DNA of 6,860 nt, from positions 1 to 6,860 of the forward strand of contig JAUVRS010000139.1 in NCBI GenBank assembly GCA_030597505.1. Reading direction: 5' to 3'. Every line of letters begins with the position of its first letter. Position 1 is the first letter of the stretch. Position numbers and translations under genes: made by a program. Of the stretch, positions 6,052 through 6,860 are shown in pieces. This stretch comes from Desulfobacteraceae bacterium (lineage in GTDB: Bacteria; Desulfobacterota; DSM-4660; Desulfatiglandales; Desulfatiglandaceae). The notes beneath the pieces were generated by a model. That model saw only the letters and a list, made by a program, of their open reading frames with translations. It was not told the origin of the DNA and made no database searches.

Positions 6052-6860
6052 ATGACTGTAAGAAAAATCGATTGCCACCGACATATCCACTGTCCAAAGG
6101 CCATGACAGTTGCAACCAAGTTAGATCCGGTAAAACCGACCAACATCTATCCACCGGGTATGCAAAAGGAAACCGGAGAAATTAATCTCAAAAAAAGTGT
6201 GGATTGGAACCGCAAAATGGGTGATTTCGATGAAAATATCGCCGACCTCAAGACGGCTGGTATGGATATAGGTATATTGCAGCCGACTCAGACCATGTTT
6301 TTTTATTGGGCAGAACCCGCTGCCGCTGCCGACCTGGCGCGAATGGTCAATGAACACACGGCCGAAGGGGTTCGCAAACATCCTGTCAAAACCGTGGGCC
6401 TGGCAACAATCCCGCTTCAGGATACGGATCTTGCGGTAAAGGAACTTGTTTATGCCGTTGAAGAATTGGGCTTAAAAGGTGTGGTAACCGGTTCTAATGT
6501 GAATGGTAAAGGGTTTGATGAAGAACAGTTTCAACCGTTTTTTGAAAAAGTGGAAACGCTTGACATCCCCATTTTTATACACCCGAATGACCCTGCAGGT
6601 ACCGAACGCGTGGGACGTTACTACATTGTGAATTTTCTGGCTTATCCTCTGGAATCGACCATAGCCGCAACACAGTTCGTCTTTGGAGGGGTCTTTGACC
6701 GTTATCCAAAGCTAAAGATTTGCCTTTCCCATGCCGGCGGGGTTCTCCCCTTTTTACTCGGAAGGTTGGAACATGGCCAATCGGTGCGCCCTGAAGCCCA
6801 GGCGAATTGTGAACATCCTTTTTCTTACTATCTCAAAAACTTCTACGTAGATACCATAAC
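6052..6860 (+). CDS. ACMSD-like amidohydrolase/decarboxylase (3' partial)
   Basis: The first 269 residues of a metal-dependent TIM-barrel protein of the amidohydrolase_2 family (Pfam PF04909), cut by the right edge. Relatives include ACMSD and other non-oxidative decarboxylases of aromatic or unsaturated acids, as well as hydrolases. Visible metal ligands are H9 and H11 (DCHRH) and H177 (FIHP), and H227 (LSHAGG) fits the catalytic His. These numbers agree closely with bacterial ACMSD (H9, H11, H177, H228). The final metal Asp, about residue 294, lies outside the window. Further family signatures are GLKGVVTGS and GRLEHG. Residues 20-60 between the first strand and first helix form a Lys-rich stretch typical of longer members. 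It lies 170 bases after the ferredoxin-like gene on the same strand, possibly in the same transcript. A role in decarboxylating or opening an intermediate of the cluster's substrate is inferred. Confidence 0.9.
   Translation, partial: MTVRKIDCHRHIHCPKAMTVATKLDPVKPTNIYPPGMQKETGEINLKKSVDWNRKMGDFDENIADLKTAGMDIGILQPTQTMFFYWAEPAAAADLARMVNEHTAEGVRKHPVKTVGLATIPLQDTDLAVKELVYAVEELGLKGVVTGSNVNGKGFDEEQFQPFFEKVETLDIPIFIHPNDPAGTERVGRYYIVNFLAYPLESTIAATQFVFGGVFDRYPKLKICLSHAGGVLPFLLGRLEHGQSVRPEAQANCEHPFSYYLKNFYVDTI

Noticed and set aside
5805..6185. 126-codon + strand ORF across the gap before the amidohydrolase gene
   Set aside because: It overlaps both real genes in another frame, is rich in Arg/His/Pro as expected of an out-of-frame translation, and lacks family features.

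Overview
The window looks like a catabolic and redox gene cluster from an anaerobic bacterium. A Desulfobacterota-type (deltaproteobacterial) sulfate reducer or syntroph would fit. The reasons are a tungsten-type aldehyde:ferredoxin oxidoreductase (AOR) family enzyme with a polyferredoxin partner, an ADP-forming type acyl-CoA synthetase subunit, moderate GC, and GTG and TTG starts. The placement is inferred from gene content; there is no rRNA or marker gene. All confidently called genes are on the + strand.

Layout. (1) 2-1333: the alpha-type subunit of an NDP-forming acyl-CoA synthetase, cut by the left edge. (2) 1375-2646: a histidinol dehydrogenase superfamily enzyme with all catalytic and zinc residues. 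It reads more like the HpsN (sulfopropanediol dehydrogenase) branch than biosynthetic HisD, and no other his gene is visible. (3) 2654-2740: a possible 28-codon ORF that overlaps the next gene. (4) 2730-3011: a MoaD/ThiS-like sulfur carrier ending in Gly-Gly, with a TTG start. (5) 3012-3385: a 374-base gap holding palindromes with TAAA centres and, on the - strand, what may be the decayed tail of an unrecognised, possibly transposase-like, gene. (6) 3386-5227: an AOR family oxidoreductase. (7) 5318-5881: a ferredoxin-like protein with four [4Fe-4S] motifs. (8) 6052-6860: an ACMSD-like metal-dependent amidohydrolase/decarboxylase, cut by the right edge.

Working model (inference). The MoaD-like protein would help supply dithiolene sulfur for the tungstopterin cofactor, the AOR would interconvert an aldehyde and an acid, and the four-cluster protein would carry its electrons. 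The HpsN-like enzyme would oxidise a primary alcohol to an acid with NAD. The acyl-CoA synthetase subunit would activate an acid or conserve energy from an acyl-CoA, and the amidohydrolase would decarboxylate or hydrolyse a ring-derived or keto/enol intermediate. The substrate cannot be read from the sequence. The combination is the most interesting aspect of the window. No CRISPR array, tRNA, rRNA or intact mobile element was seen.
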